Positions 1 through 10,925 of a stretch of DNA of 64,000 bases are shown here, piece by piece (positions within the stretch are counted from its first letter, which is position 1; every line of letters starts with the position of its first letter). Below the pieces are notes generated by a model, which saw only the letters and a list, made by a program, of their open reading frames with translations, did no database searches and was not told the DNA's origin. Source of the DNA: Bombyx mori. Its lineage: Eukaryota > Arthropoda > Insecta > Lepidoptera > Bombycidae. The stretch spans positions 3,782,001 through 3,846,000 of the forward strand of contig NC_085110.1 of the NCBI RefSeq assembly GCF_030269925.1, written 5' to 3'. Made by a program: the position numbers and the translations under genes.

Positions 1-45
1 TATAGTTTGTCATCGCACTTATCATTGTAGAACTGGTAATAGGAC

Positions 46-272
46 CACTTGTGATTTCGCGCGGGTAGGTACCACCACCCCTCCTATTTCTGCCGTGAAG
101 CAGTAATGCGTTTCGGTTTGAAGGGTGGGGCAGCCGTTGTAACTTGAGACCTTAGAACTTATATCTCAAGATGGGTGGCGCATTTACGTTGTAGATGTCT
201 ATGGGCTCCAGTAACCACTTAACACCAGGTAGGCTGTGAGCTGGTCCAGCGATCTACGCAATAAAAAAAAAA
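46..272 (+). repeat. Bm1 SINE, 5'-truncated
   Basis: Body and tail of the Bombyx Bm1 SINE. It carries the usual blocks in order: GGTAGGTACCACCACC, CGTGAAGCAGTAATGCG, GGGTGGGGCAGCCGTTGTAAC, the ATATCTCAAGATGGGTGGCG block, CTATGGGCTCCAGTAACCAC, and the terminal CAATAAAAAAAA. The tRNA-derived head is missing, as expected from incomplete target-primed reverse transcription. Confidence 0.93.
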
Positions 273-563
273 TGAACAAAAACTTATCTTGTAGATCGCA
301 AAGAAATGTTCGTCTGATGAACGTCTTAGTTCAATCTACGATGACTAAGCAACGGACCGTGTATTTCATTTAATGTTTGGTAACTAGTTACTCACAGACA
401 TTGGCAATGTCAGGGGTGCGGTCAAACCGCAGCCTACCGTGAAATGTTGTCGTCACACCTTCTTTCAAGATGGACGCGCCGGATAATTTTATGTTGGTAC
501 AACAACATTGTGTTCGTATTTAAAATTCACTTGGTAGACAATTACATAAATCTTTACTAATAC

Positions 564-612
564 TTTTTTTTTTCTTAGATGCGTGTACGAGCTCACAGCC
601 CACCTGGTGTGA
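564..612 (-). repeat. Bm1 SINE 3'-end fragment
   Basis: Only the last 50 bases of a minus-strand Bm1 are present: a T-run followed by the complement of the GGTGGGCTGTGAGCTCGT tail. It is extremely 5'-truncated or was deleted later. Confidence 0.75.
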
Positions 613-714
613 AACGCACTGTGGATGAAAGCAGTGGTTCTAGATGAGATGATAGAATCCGTTATAAGCTATTTCTGGGGGCACTCACCATGGAACTTGC
701 CAGAACACAAAGGG

Positions 715-810
715 AACTTAGGCTGAGCCCTACGAGCTCGCCTACACGTTCGATGAAGCTAACATAACCTCTTGAAGTTACTAGTACTAATAGGTAGGAA
801 AAAAAGAGAA
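715..810 (+). repeat. LINE 3'-UTR fragment, Jockey-like
   Basis: The stretch with TGAGCTC...CTACACGTTCG..GAAGCTAA..TA, ending in TAGGTAGGAAAAAAAG, matches the 3' end of the LINE fragments at 5688-5938, 36405-36535 and 44243-44430. It is a short 5'-truncated copy without coding sequence, abutting the next Bm1. Confidence 0.65.
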
Positions 811-847
811 CCGGAGTCCCTCCGTAGACTCAGAGGTACTAAATTCC

Positions 848-1048
848 AAGCTCTCCTATATCTGCCGTGTAGAAGTAATGCGTTTCGGTTTGAAAGGTAG
901 GGCAGCCGTTGTAACTATACTGAGACCTTAGAACTCATATCTCAAGGTGGGTGGCGGCATTTACGTTGTAGATGTCTATGGGCTCCGGTAATCATCTAAC
1001 CCCAGATGGGCTGTGAGTTCGCCCACCCATCTATGCAATAAAAAAAAT
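848..1048 (+). repeat. Bm1 SINE, 5'-truncated
   Basis: Bm1 body from the CTATATCTGCCGTG block to the CCCATCTATGCAATAAAAAAA tail. It begins within the element and lacks the tRNA-like head. Confidence 0.93.
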
Positions 1049-3416
1049 CCGTAAGAAATCCTCTAATAAATAATGATGACTAAAGTATTACATAACTGTA
1101 ACGAAAAGAGGCTCGACTTCAATGAGAAGAATCAAACAAAAAACTATCGTAAGAATCCTCGGCTCGGACTGGGGTTTGTTAAACATAGAAAGTATGCCAC
1201 GAAAACTTAATAAAAAGTACTTCGAATCTCGGTACACTTTCTCGAGCATTCGTTCCGGAGTTAACGTAACTAAGTAGGAACGTCTTATCTCACATTTTGT
1301 ACACGATATTAAAGTAAAAATAGGTAGGCTTAAACAATTTTCGTGAAGACGTCATCAAAATTTGATGTAAAATTAATTACTTGTCACATTATCAATACAC
1401 AAAAATATTACATTGGAAAATTGGCTTCTAGTGACGCCATTGTTGCCGATGTCGAGTTTATAAACAACTTTCAATTAAATAGATACGAATGTTCTATTTT
1501 TTGTTCTGGAAAAATTATATGAAAAGAATTCAGATGAAGTTGGTAAATTCAGAGTTTAATCAATTGGGATGAAATGAAATGAAACGAGATGAGATGGAGC
1601 GAAATAAAATCTCAATAAAATAGTGATTTTTGTCTAAGACTTTTTTGAAGAGCCCGAGAAGTAACGTCCCGACGCTTGAAAGGCAAAAGTGACTAAGCGA
1701 CAATAACTGCTTTGTACATAAATGATAGGTAAATAACCATATTCGATGCGCAAAAAAATATATTTCTAGGTCTATTAAAATCATTTCAATCCTACAGCTA
1801 CTAGCTAGATTCTACTTCAGCTAGATTCGTTAAAATAAATTTTATGTTCAGGTATTTCAACTTTAAATTAGTCTACTGTAAAGTTCACGCATTGTCGCTT
1901 AGTCACGTTTGCCTTTCAAGCGTCGCGTCCAGTAAATTTGTTTCAGTTTCCTATACTTGTGCACTGCCACAAATGCCAAACAGTTAATAAACCACCGTTT
2001 GTGTAAGATTAGCTTCTTAAATAAATTTTTACTATTATTCGCCCAATGATCGAAATTCGACAACGATCACCTGCACATCAAGATTTAGATTATAATGTAT
2101 TGACTTGAACAATTTCACTTTTTTTTGTTATTGATGTTTTTATAAATGGGTACATTGTTCTTTATTGATTACAATAGCTACAGAAAAAAAAATTAAGATC
2201 CAATTTGTCAAGGTTTGCAGCAACATTCGCGTTATTGTCCAAGGGCTCCAGTGACCACTTTAGATCCAGCGGGTCGTGTAGCACGTCTGTCTAGCGAACA
2301 AACTATTTTATATATAGTTTATATACCTGAACGTAAAATATTAAAGGCTATTCATATTTCAAATAAATGTAAAGGGTGAACCTTTGAAATTATCACAGAC
2401 AACATAAACAATATTTTTTTTATTTTTTTTTTATTTAATATATTTTGTACACACAGCTGTTAGAAAAGACACGTCAATAAGGATACAGAGTACAAGGGCA
2501 CTACTTATTTCATGCTGAAATCTCTTCCAGTAGGCCCGCAAAAGGAAAGAAGAATTATTATTACATTTTTAAATCAGTTCGTTCCCGATGTTGCCAGGCG
2601 CATTCCGGTTCGTTTACGGTTCCCGGCGACCAGCGATGAGTAACGTTCGGCCTACCGTGACGAGAGATCCCTTTGTGTGAAAGTTTTATTATCTGATGTT
2701 ACAGTTTTGACGATTACAACCAAAACTCCGTAGGAGTCTCGACTATTGATCCCTGTCACCGCGGATATTTAAATAAGCAATACGACAAACAGACTTAAAC
2801 TTCAAAAAATATAAGCTTCACTACTGTATTTATGTGGGTATATGTATGGCAACTTAATTTGGCATAAAAGTTATATGTACTCTAGGAGATAAACATGAGC
2901 CGTCGAATACATCCAATAATATGTTTTACGTACTTACTTCAAATCAGACCTAGCCTTCTGTTTGACTTGCTTGTGAGAAGATATGATTTCATTGATAGAC
3001 CTCCGCGTCGCGACGTAAAAACAGTGACGCCAAAAATCACATCGCATATTTTTTGTGCACGTTCAGACACACTTCCCATCACTTGACTGGGACGTTATTT
3101 CATTTCATTTCGTCTCGTCTTGTTCCATGTTACTTTAAATAAAGCAAAGTATGTCCTAATAAATGAAGATTTGCTTAAACTTAATGCTGACATTAACGGC
3201 TTCGCAAGAAACCGTTTGCCAAATTGAAAAAAGAAGAAGGATACATATTATAAAATTTGTTAGAGTGTGCAGAAATACAAAAATTTGGTTATTGGTTTAT
3301 CTCTCTGGCATCGAAGCGACGGATCTTAATCGATCTTAACGATCTACTTAAACTTAAGTGCTTTTTGATCCGAAAAATTACTCGCTAATAACAGAAATAC
3401 GTGTTCCATTATTTTA
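1049..3416. other. Intergenic, no gene recognised
   Basis: AT-rich DNA with no open frame resembling a known protein. It contains a spaced inverted repeat (1669-1926) and a short weak Bm1-like stretch around 2233-2300 (GGGCTCCAGTGACCAC and a GTCTGTCTAGCGAA tail). TTTCATTTCA-type low-complexity runs occur at about 1565-1615 and 3098-3135. Confidence 0.7.
1669..1926. repeat. Spaced inverted repeat, MITE-like
   Basis: An arm of about 36 bases at 1669-1706 (GACGCTTGAAAGGCAAAAGT...AAGCGACAAT) reappears as its reverse complement at 1891-1926 with one or two mismatches, about 185 bases apart. The spacer does not code. It may be a small non-autonomous DNA transposon, but no target-site duplication is obvious. 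Confidence 0.55.
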
Positions 3417-3707
3417 TCTCTATATATAAAAATGAATTGCTGTTCGTTAGTCTCGCTAAAACTCGAGAACGGCTGGACCGATTTGGCTAATTTTGGTCTT
3501 GAATTATTTATAGAAGTCCATGGGAAGGTTTGAAAACTAGATAAATATGAAAATGCTCGGAATTAAATTAAAATAACAATTTTGTTTTCCCTTTGAAGTG
3601 TCCCCCGTCGGACGGATTCCTTTTGTTTGTTTTAAGTTTATTTTATCAAAAATCTTAGGTCTTTTAACTATCGATTGAGGCACTACGAAGTTTGCCGGGT
3701 CAGCTAG
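3417..3707 (+). mobile_element. Non-autonomous Helitron-like element
   Basis: Begins TCTCTATATATAAAAATG after an A and ends GCCGGGTCAGCTAG before a T. A 5' TC, 3' CTAG and insertion between A and T is the Helitron signature. The internal GAGAACGGCTGGACCGATTT block recurs, inverted, in the copy at 48318-48610, and the 3' end recurs at 31513-31901. Family placement is from terminal motifs only; an RTE-type 3' UTR with a similar body is the alternative. Confidence 0.6.
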
Positions 3708-4318
3708 TAAAATATAAATTTCGAATATGCAAAACCGAAGGATTGTCTTAGTATGAACATAAACAACAAAACTTATACACGTGGCACCAACATCTGTTAT
3801 ATTAAGACGCAAACTTTAATGCAGTCCTTCGGTTTCTGACGTCTTATTAGAGTTTCACTTAATTATTAATTTTCATTGTCAATAATTTCTATACTCGAGA
3901 GCAATGAATTCGGATCACCTAAAGAAACCTATAAATCTCGGAAACTAAGAATGCTAGCTTCATATAATAAACGGTGTTTAATAAACAATATGTATAACGA
4001 AAATAATAAAATGTATAAGTCACTACATTTTATTTATTAAAAATTATATAACTAAAAAAAAAATTGCTGATCTCGCCTTAAAACAAAAATAGGAAACATG
4101 ACATTTTTGTACAACAATATGATTTTCTTGAATTTTAATATTTTGTATTTCCTCCTCGTTTTAATACTTTAATTTAAGGAGTATTTAATTGTCTACTAAA
4201 CACAATTTATTTCATTAAGCTACCGTTCTTAGTTTCCGAGATTTATAAGTTTTTTAAGTGACCCGGATTCATTGCTCTCTAGTATATTTATGCAGATCCT
4301 GGTATATTTATGCAGATT
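3708..4318. other. Intergenic, AT-rich
   Basis: No gene or recognisable element seen. The sequence GGATCACCTAAAGAAACCTATAAATC..GAAACTAAGAA (about 3910-3950) is roughly mirrored in inverse at 4229-4275, so this stretch may be a degraded inverted-repeat element. Confidence 0.5.
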
Positions 4319-4405
4319 GCTGGTGACCGTGGGCGGCGGTGAATCACTTACCATCAGGTGACCTGTCTTGCTCGTTTGCCTCTTAGATGCTCTAAAAAAA
4401 AAAAG
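4319..4405 (+). repeat. LINE/SINE 3' tail fragment
   Basis: A short tail with GTGGGCGGCGG, CACTTACCATCAGGTGACC and GCTCGTTTGCCTC before an A-run. It matches the tail format of the LINE 3' ends at 27290-27615 and 40560-40877. Only the extreme 3' end is retained. Confidence 0.55.
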
Positions 4406-5687
4406 ATCCTTTCCATTCCTCTTTTAGGCATCCCTGAGAAAATAATTAAGCATTGAGTTTAAACGATAATTCTAAAAATAGTACAGCATCAATACGACAC
4501 ACGCTTTATCTTGTCTTAACAGTGTATAAAAAATTCATAATTTAAAAAAAATTATGCGTGTCAGCTTAGAACTATACTGTATTCTCTTTGTCATTCTTTA
4601 GATGCCATTGTAATTCTGGATATTATTTTCAGGTATGTAACGTATTCTGTTATTCTTAAGAAGTAAATTTCCAAAAGGCACTTTCTTCATTTAATAATAT
4701 TTTCGGCAAAAATGTTATATTTTTACCTTTGAAATTATTATCTACTAGTGCTTTTTATAGTGGATTTTCTTTCGAGCACTTCAATTACGTTCACAATATC
4801 TCGCGTGTTCATGAATACTCACGACTATCAACAAAGAAAGCAGGCAAAAGGAAAAAACCAACGCTTTTATAATACACCCACACAGCTGGATTTTGTATTG
4901 CTTTACAATATTATTTGATACAAAATTTATTCTCTAATTAAGGTCGACGACTTTAATTGAAATAGGTTTAGCTTGGAGTAACGACACAAATACATTTAAA
5001 TTTACATCAAATTACTGTTAGTTAGCCTTCGTATTTTTGCATAGATCGTGTTGCTTTGAACATTTCTAGTTGACTGGGCCCTTGAGCTAAATCGATGGAA
5101 TTGCTAATGACATTCCGAAAAGCACTTAGTTTGTTCTTAATTAATAAATAATTGATAGAATAACGTAAGCCTTGCCCACAATTTTAAAATTTATTAATTT
5201 TGTTGACGAAAAAGTCATATTATTATTGGTTTAATGAATTGAGGAGACGGACTGTATACACTAATACTGTAAGCCCTGACATCCCACAACTCTTTAAACA
5301 AAATGAAATCGATATGCATTTTGACGCGTTTCTTGTAATTGTGCAATAGAAATGCAATTAAAAAAAGTTCTAGCTAAGAAATTTGTGGAGACCTGTAAAG
5401 ATAGTATATCTAGTATTTTCTGCGGTTTTAGCGAGTCGTAGATTTCTTTAAAAAATGTTTTATGCTTTAATCCCGCCATTATAATTTTTTGACGTTTCGA
5501 ATTATTTAGGTTTCGTGGCCACAAATACCTAAGGTGTTATCTATCCACATTTGAATATAATGCTAACTAACTATCGACAAATATTGATATACGTAAATGA
5601 CTATATGTATATATTTTTTAAATTGTATTTTGGTTTTGTTTAAATGAGTTTAAATGAGCTTAGTACTCACTTAGTGTTAAGCAGCTA
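4406..5687. other. Intergenic, no gene recognised
   Basis: AT-rich non-coding DNA. The open frames on either strand are short and lack recognisable domains, and no element termini were seen. Confidence 0.6.
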
Positions 5688-5938
5688 CCGGAGCTGATAC
5701 CGGTCACCGTCCGGTCAGGGCTCGACGAGCGAATTAACCCATAGACACAGCCCACTGAGTTTCTCGCCGTATCTTCTCAGTGGGTCGTGTTTCCGATCCG
5801 GTGGTAGATTTTGCGAAGCACTGCTCTTGCTAGGGCCAGTGTCAGCAACACACCCGGTTTGAGCCCCATGAGTTCACCTACACGTCAAGAAGCTGATATA
5901 GCCTCTCAAGGCTATCAGCATAGGTAGGGAAAAAAAGG
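5688..5938 (+). repeat. LINE 3'-UTR fragment with conserved stem-loop
   Basis: 5'-truncated tail of a Jockey-like LINE. It carries CCCACTGAG-TTTCTCGCC..ATCTT-CTCAGTGGG, which can fold into a 9-bp stem, then the CGATCCGGTGGTAGATT block and the CTCTCAAGGCTATCAGCATAGGTAGGG end with an A-run. The same architecture is found at 33829-34011, 44243-44430 and, reversed, 7005-7127. Confidence 0.75.
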
Positions 5939-5949
5939 AGTTGATAGAC

Positions 5950-6145
5950 ATCAGCAGCTTAAATACCGCCACCGACCATGACACTAGACTAGACTAGGGA
6001 GTTCTAATTCAGTTTTTATAGCACAACGGTTGCCCCATCCCTCAAACCGAAAAACGAAATTACTGCTCTCTGTAAGGTACCGGTAGATACAGACTCTCTG
6101 TCGTGAGTCTGTACCTACCGGTGCAGACTCACGACACGCTCTACC
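5950..6145 (-). repeat. Degenerate Bm1-like SINE
   Basis: Minus-strand Bm1 with the CGGTTGCCCCATCC, TCAAACCGAAA, ATTACTGCT and CCTACCGGTGCAGACTCACGA blocks, but much divergence and a local duplication of the GAGTCTGTACCTACCGG part. It directly follows the LINE tail. Confidence 0.7.
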
Positions 6146-7004
6146 AAAAGCAAAATAATAATAAATCCCAGAATAAACCGTAAAAGATGACATACCTGCA
6201 TAACCCTATTGTACATTGTGGTATTGTCTTCCTGCTAATTAGATGATTAATGAACGAAGTGGGTAGTAGAAAATCATTTCATACTTATTAAATAATTAAA
6301 CGTGTTTTACTGTCAATGGCACAAAAGCGAATTACTTCAATCAGACGATCGTGGTAAGTAAGGCACGACCTAGTCAACGGCCTATTCATGAGCAGGTTCA
6401 TAAGCATAATGATTTATTTGCATAATTAAGGCCGGCTTTGGTTTCGACCCCACGGCAATGTGTTTGCTGAGCCGTGTCAAAACAGTACGCCACGAACATA
6501 TCTTCCAGTCCACCGAAAGTAAATTTCAAATCAAATTATTTTTCATATAATAAAAGTAAAGATTGGATGCCCAAAAAGAAAGATCACAGATATCTCTAAG
6601 CAGTGTTCACAAATCCTTTGAGTTTATATTTGTCCTAAACAAAAAGATTATCGTGAAAGATGTTCAATTAAATTTCCAGTAAAGACGGATCAAAGACGGA
6701 TCGTTATCACCCTGAGTTTATAGGCAGTAAGTACCTAACCTTCCTGCCTATTACCGTCGAGAAGCACACGTACTTTCCGATATGAATAGTGGAACGCACG
6801 TCGTTTATCTGTTTAAATATAAAAGAGAATGTATATGTGTTCACCTAAATAAAACTCGAGAACCGTTAGCCCAATTAATTGATATGAAACTTTGCACACA
6901 TATAAAGGGCGATATAACCACTCCGACGAACATTGGTGGCAGTGATTATCTTTTGAATGATCGCTCGAATTGTTTTCTTTTCCTTACATATGCTGGTAAC
7001 CTTA
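6146..7004. other. Intergenic, no gene recognised
   Basis: Non-coding. An AGAGAATGTATATGTGTTCACC motif at about 6823-6845 recurs at about 7163-7198 on the far side of the LINE fragment at 7005-7127. The AACTCGAGAACCGTTAGCCCAATT block near 6858 resembles the GAGAACGGCTGGACCGATTT block of the Helitron-like copies. Confidence 0.45.
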
Positions 7005-7127
7005 GAAGGTTATGCCTGAGGACGTTGCTAAGACTAGCCCGAGCAAGAGCAGTGCTTCGCAGAATCTGCCACCGGATCGGAAATGCGACCCACTGAGAAG
7101 ATCCGGCGAGAAACTCAATGGGCTGGT
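7005..7127 (-). repeat. LINE 3'-UTR fragment with conserved stem-loop
   Basis: Reverse-strand copy of the LINE 3' UTR seen at 5688-5938. AGCCCATTGAG / CTCAGTGGG form the stem with one G-U pair, followed on the minus strand by the CGATCCGGTGGCAGATTCTG and GCACTGCTCTTGCTCGGG blocks. Confidence 0.7.
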
Positions 7128-7417
7128 CTTAATATGGAATCCATATATGTACCTATATTAAAGAGAATGTATGTGTGTATACATATATGTTCACCTAAAA
7201 TTATCTTAAGTAGTTAGTTCTGTGAATTGTCTTATGGCTTTTATATTTTAATATAAAAATGCGATTTCTTACGTATACCTAATAGAGATTTCGAACCCAT
7301 ATCTGAAAGCGGGTGACGACTCTCACTATATTATGTCTACAAGCAACGGTTACTTGGCAGCAGCTCATTCGAATAGTTCGTCGGTTCTTATAAATAATTA
7401 AAATCTTACTGTTATTA

Positions 7418-7595
7418 TGGCGTCTTGTGAGTCCGCACGAGTAGGTACCAGCAACCTGCTTATTCGTTTAGCGAAACAGTAAAACGTTCCATTTTGAAGG
7501 GTGGGGCGGTCATTGTGCTATAGAACTAAGACTCAAAAGTCATGTCTCAAGGTGGATGCCGGGATTCATAAACAATATGAGCGCGGTGACCCAAA
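7418..7595 (+). repeat. Diverged Bm1-like SINE
   Basis: Follows the Bm1 order (CTTGTGAGTCCGCACG.GTAGGTACCA, GAAGGGTGGGGC, GTCTCAAGGTGG) with many substitutions and no poly(A) tail. It looks like an old copy. Confidence 0.7.
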
Positions 7596-8016
7596 TTAAA
7601 ACACAAAGTTGAATGCTCAATAATTCTAAAACTACCGTTACACCTTTTAAGCCATAATGAATAATGACCGCTTCGTGGTAGAAATTGGCAGGATATTCGT
7701 TCAATTAAAACTATTTTTCAGTAAATTAAAGTAATTTAAGCTTTTCTTTAAGTTTAAGCTTTGATTCATTTAAAATAGAAATGGAACATGCGTATGGAGA
7801 GTTAGGAGTGGGATACGATTGAATGAGGAAACTATTTCATGGAGGGACCGCTAGTAGCCCAGGGGCTACAGAGCACGAGAACTGATATAGTATTCTTTCG
7901 AGAGACAAAGTGGCTTAAGTTTTCTTGAGGTCCTCACATCGTCATACGGAGAATACCCGAAACATTCCGATGAGATAATTATCCTGGCCCTCAGTTCGAA
8001 AGCATCGGTATAGTTT
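7596..8016. other. Intergenic, no gene recognised
   Basis: No coding or repeat structure could be recognised in this stretch. Confidence 0.5.
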
Positions 8017-8262
8017 ATTTATTTTATTTATTGCTTAGATGGGTGGACGAAGTCACGGCCCACCTGGTTTTAATCGGTTAACGGATCCGATAGACAGCTA
8101 CAATGCAAATGCCACTACCCATCTTTGGACATGAGCTCTAAGGTCTCAGTTTTTACAGAACTACGATTGCCCTATCCTTCAAAATAAAACGCAGTACTGC
8201 TTCACGGCCGAAATGGTGGTGGTGGTACCGGTGCGGGCTGACACGATGCCCTACTACTAGTA
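8017..8262 (-). repeat. Bm1 SINE
   Basis: Minus-strand Bm1: TTTATTGCTTAGATGGGTGGACGA tail complement, CCACCTGG, GTCTCAG, CTGCTTCACGGC and GGTGGTACCGGTGCGG blocks in the expected order. About 250 bases, without the tRNA head. Confidence 0.88.
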
Positions 8263-8802
8263 ATTCTGAATATTTTTATTTTTGCGAGTTTAAATTTTAA
8301 TTACACCATGATATTCCTTTTACATATGATATTCCTTTTTAAGCCACATACTACTATACTACTACTAGTCGTATAGAGGGCAAGCGCGCCCTGGGCAGAA
8401 CACCAGCCAGATAGTCAGGTCTAGTAAGAGAAGCACTTGGTGGTAGTCTGTACCATGCGGTCCGTGCCACCCATGATCGAACACAGTGGAAGTGGTCCAC
8501 GTCACATATGGTCGCGATCCTCAGTAGTGAGGGAACAATATAGAAGAGACTCTGGCGCAAAATTTTATGCTTTCCCATAGAGGGGAATATCATTCCTAAA
8601 TAATTTCCGTAGTCTTTTCTTCGAATGAAAATATCTAAATAAATTGCCTTCTATTCTTTTTAGTACCTAATAAAAATACACAAATTTTCCTCGTCGTAAC
8701 CACAAACTTGCGGAATTCGGGATTTTGTTCAAAATATGTATCAATAACCTTGAAATCATTTACGTCACGCATAGTCAAATTGAACACTCGCAAAGAGTTT
8801 TT

Positions 8803-9113
8803 GAAGTGAAACTTCTTTATCGGCGTTGGAAAAAAATTTACCGTCACATTTTTCGGTTACGCGTCACATTTTTCCGTTACGCGCCATCTTTTTTGTATTC
8901 ATGTCTATGATAATAAAATCCTTTTGTTTAAACTTTATCTAATTTAACTTTTTTGTATTCATGTCTATGATAATAAAATCCTTTTGTTTAAACTTTATCT
9001 AATTTAACTTTATTTAACCAATTTCTAGAAAGTTGCATGTAGATCATTTTTCGAAAAATAAGGCCATAAAGAAGTTTCACTTCTTACGTGTGTACACTAG
9101 TACACGCACACAT
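8803..9113 (+). mobile_element. Non-autonomous Helentron-like (DINE-like) element
   Basis: Opens with GAAGTGAAACTTCTTTATCG and ends with the inverse GAAGTTTCACTTC, then a near-perfect 3' palindrome GTGTGTACACTAGTACACGC. Subterminal inverted repeats and a 3' hairpin are typical of Helentron/DINE-type elements. Termini match the reversed copy at 13195-13845. It contains an exact 60-bp tandem duplication. Confidence 0.65.
8889..9008 (+). repeat. 60-bp tandem duplication
   Basis: The unit starting CTTTTTTGTATTCATGTCTA and ending TCTAATTTAA occurs twice back to back (8889-8948 and 8949-9008) with no mismatch visible. The related element at 13195-13845 has only one unit, so the duplication is a recent event in this copy. 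Confidence 0.9.
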
Positions 9114-9627
9114 TTTTTTTTTATGAATTCTCTGAGCATACCTATTTAAAAAAAAAAGTTGAGTTGTGTTGTTGAGTAAAATGTATTTTTTTTGCACTCT
9201 CTGTGTAAATACTAATTGTAGTTCTTACTATATAATGTAAATCAATTCATAATTTGGATTTTGCAAGAAACCTTGAGCATAACTTGTAATATTATACAAA
9301 TATTATTATCATATTGTAAAACTGCTGCGCAAGGAATTGACATTGACATTACTTTGTACAGCTATCTACTTCGTACAGTTGTTTCTCGTACCTACTTGCG
9401 TCAGTTCCTCATTTACATAACAGACAGTAATAGAGTAACGAAACATATAGAGTATAGACGGAGAACCTTCTCATGGGTCGGTTAAAAACAAAAAGAAAAT
9501 GTTCTCGTATATAGGTATATGGGCGCAAACGCCACTATTGGCAATAACTAACATAATAATATATAGTTTAGTTTATTCTATATTAATATTTATTTATTAT
9601 TAGCAAGATGAAACTGTTATTCTACCA

Positions 9628-9836
9628 TCTATACTAATATTATAAAGAGGAAAGATTTGTTTGTTTGTTTGTTTCGAATAGGCTCCGAAACTACTGGACC
9701 GATTTGAAAAATTCTTTTTCCATTAGAAGCCGACATTGTCCCTGATGAACATAGGATACTTTTTTTAAATTTTTTTTTTTTTTTGGTTTCATGTGTGTTT
9801 TAATGTTTCCAAAGCGAAGCGAGGGCGGGTCGCTAG
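9628..9836 (+). mobile_element. Non-autonomous Helitron
   Basis: Starts TCTATACTAATATTATAAAG after A9627 and ends GGGCGGGTCGCTAG before T9837. A 5' TC and 3' CTAG placed between A and T, without terminal inverted repeats or target duplication, is the Helitron hallmark. 209 bp, non-coding. The start is shared with copies at 35028 and 41641, the end with copies ending at 14034 and 26776. Confidence 0.82.
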
Positions 9837-10925
9837 TATCTAATAATTAGCAGACACTGTTTTGATGTGAAAACGTTCAGAATATGTTTGATGTGTATAT
9901 CATTGTTTAAAAACACAAATGAGTGTATAAATAATTAAATATGAATAAAACATAAATATTAATAATAATTATAATTTATATTATAATTAACAGTAATAAT
10001 TTAATTAATTATTGTAATTGTTATGCAATGATGTTGTTGGCGCCATCTATTATTAGGCTGGTTAATAACAATGTTAGTTTTTAAATAATAATTAAAAATA
10101 ATTTAATTATGTAAAATAAATTAATGTCAGAGTCATGTATAAATCACTAAAATATTTATTGTGAATATTAAGCCATATTTTGTGAATTGTTTCGCAGTAA
10201 TACATTTGTTTGTATAAAAGAAGTTGTAGTTACTACAACCATCACAAAATGGCTAATTGTGTAAGAACCACTGAACAATTAAGACATGGCTTTTTCTTGT
10301 AAACAAGTAATGTTAAAGTTTTATAGAATTCTATTGTATTTTCATTGTAAAAGACCGTATGTGTGAAAACCCTGGTGTAACGCCGACATATACGTCGTAA
10401 ATCTAGAAAATTCTAGAATCTTCTAGACTCAAAATAACGTACCTAAAACGTTGTGAAGCAAACACGGTACACAGCCGTATGCCGTATGATGGCCGTATGC
10501 ACCTACAATTGACATATTGCAAAAGGCACCACCTTGCTTTTTACTCCTTCGCGACAGTACTCAAGGGCGACCGGTCCCAACGAGGCGCGCCCTAAATAGG
10601 TTTTAAGCAATAGACCTTAAATGGTATCTGGATTGACATCTGCTCAACGTGTGGTCTAATTATTTATTTTTCTGTCCGCGCGTTTAGAATTTGGAAATTG
10701 CGTTTTTACTACCTTTCTAGCAAGATTAAAATGAAATATATAAAACAAATCAAATAAATGCGGATACAACGATTCGAAAAAAATTTAAAAAACCAAGAAG
10801 AAACCATAAAGTGATATTGTCAATAATGCTGTCATGCATAAAAAATGGGGTATTGATATTCTAAGTTAAGAACAAATTTCAATACTTATTCTTATAAAAA
10901 CTTTTTAAATTAACTTTTCTTAACG
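9837..10925. other. Intergenic, AT-rich
   Basis: Very AT-rich DNA with no gene recognised. GCCGTATG is repeated three times near 10470-10500. Nothing else is structured enough to name. Confidence 0.55.

Noticed and set aside
3417..3707. RTE-type LINE 3' UTR instead of Helitron
   Set aside because: The ends (TC start, CTAG|T end) and the shared end with 31513-31901 fit a Helitron better, though I could not exclude RTE without a library.
6782..7096. 104-codon plus-strand frame
   Set aside because: Chimera of old repeat sequence with the antisense of a LINE 3' UTR.
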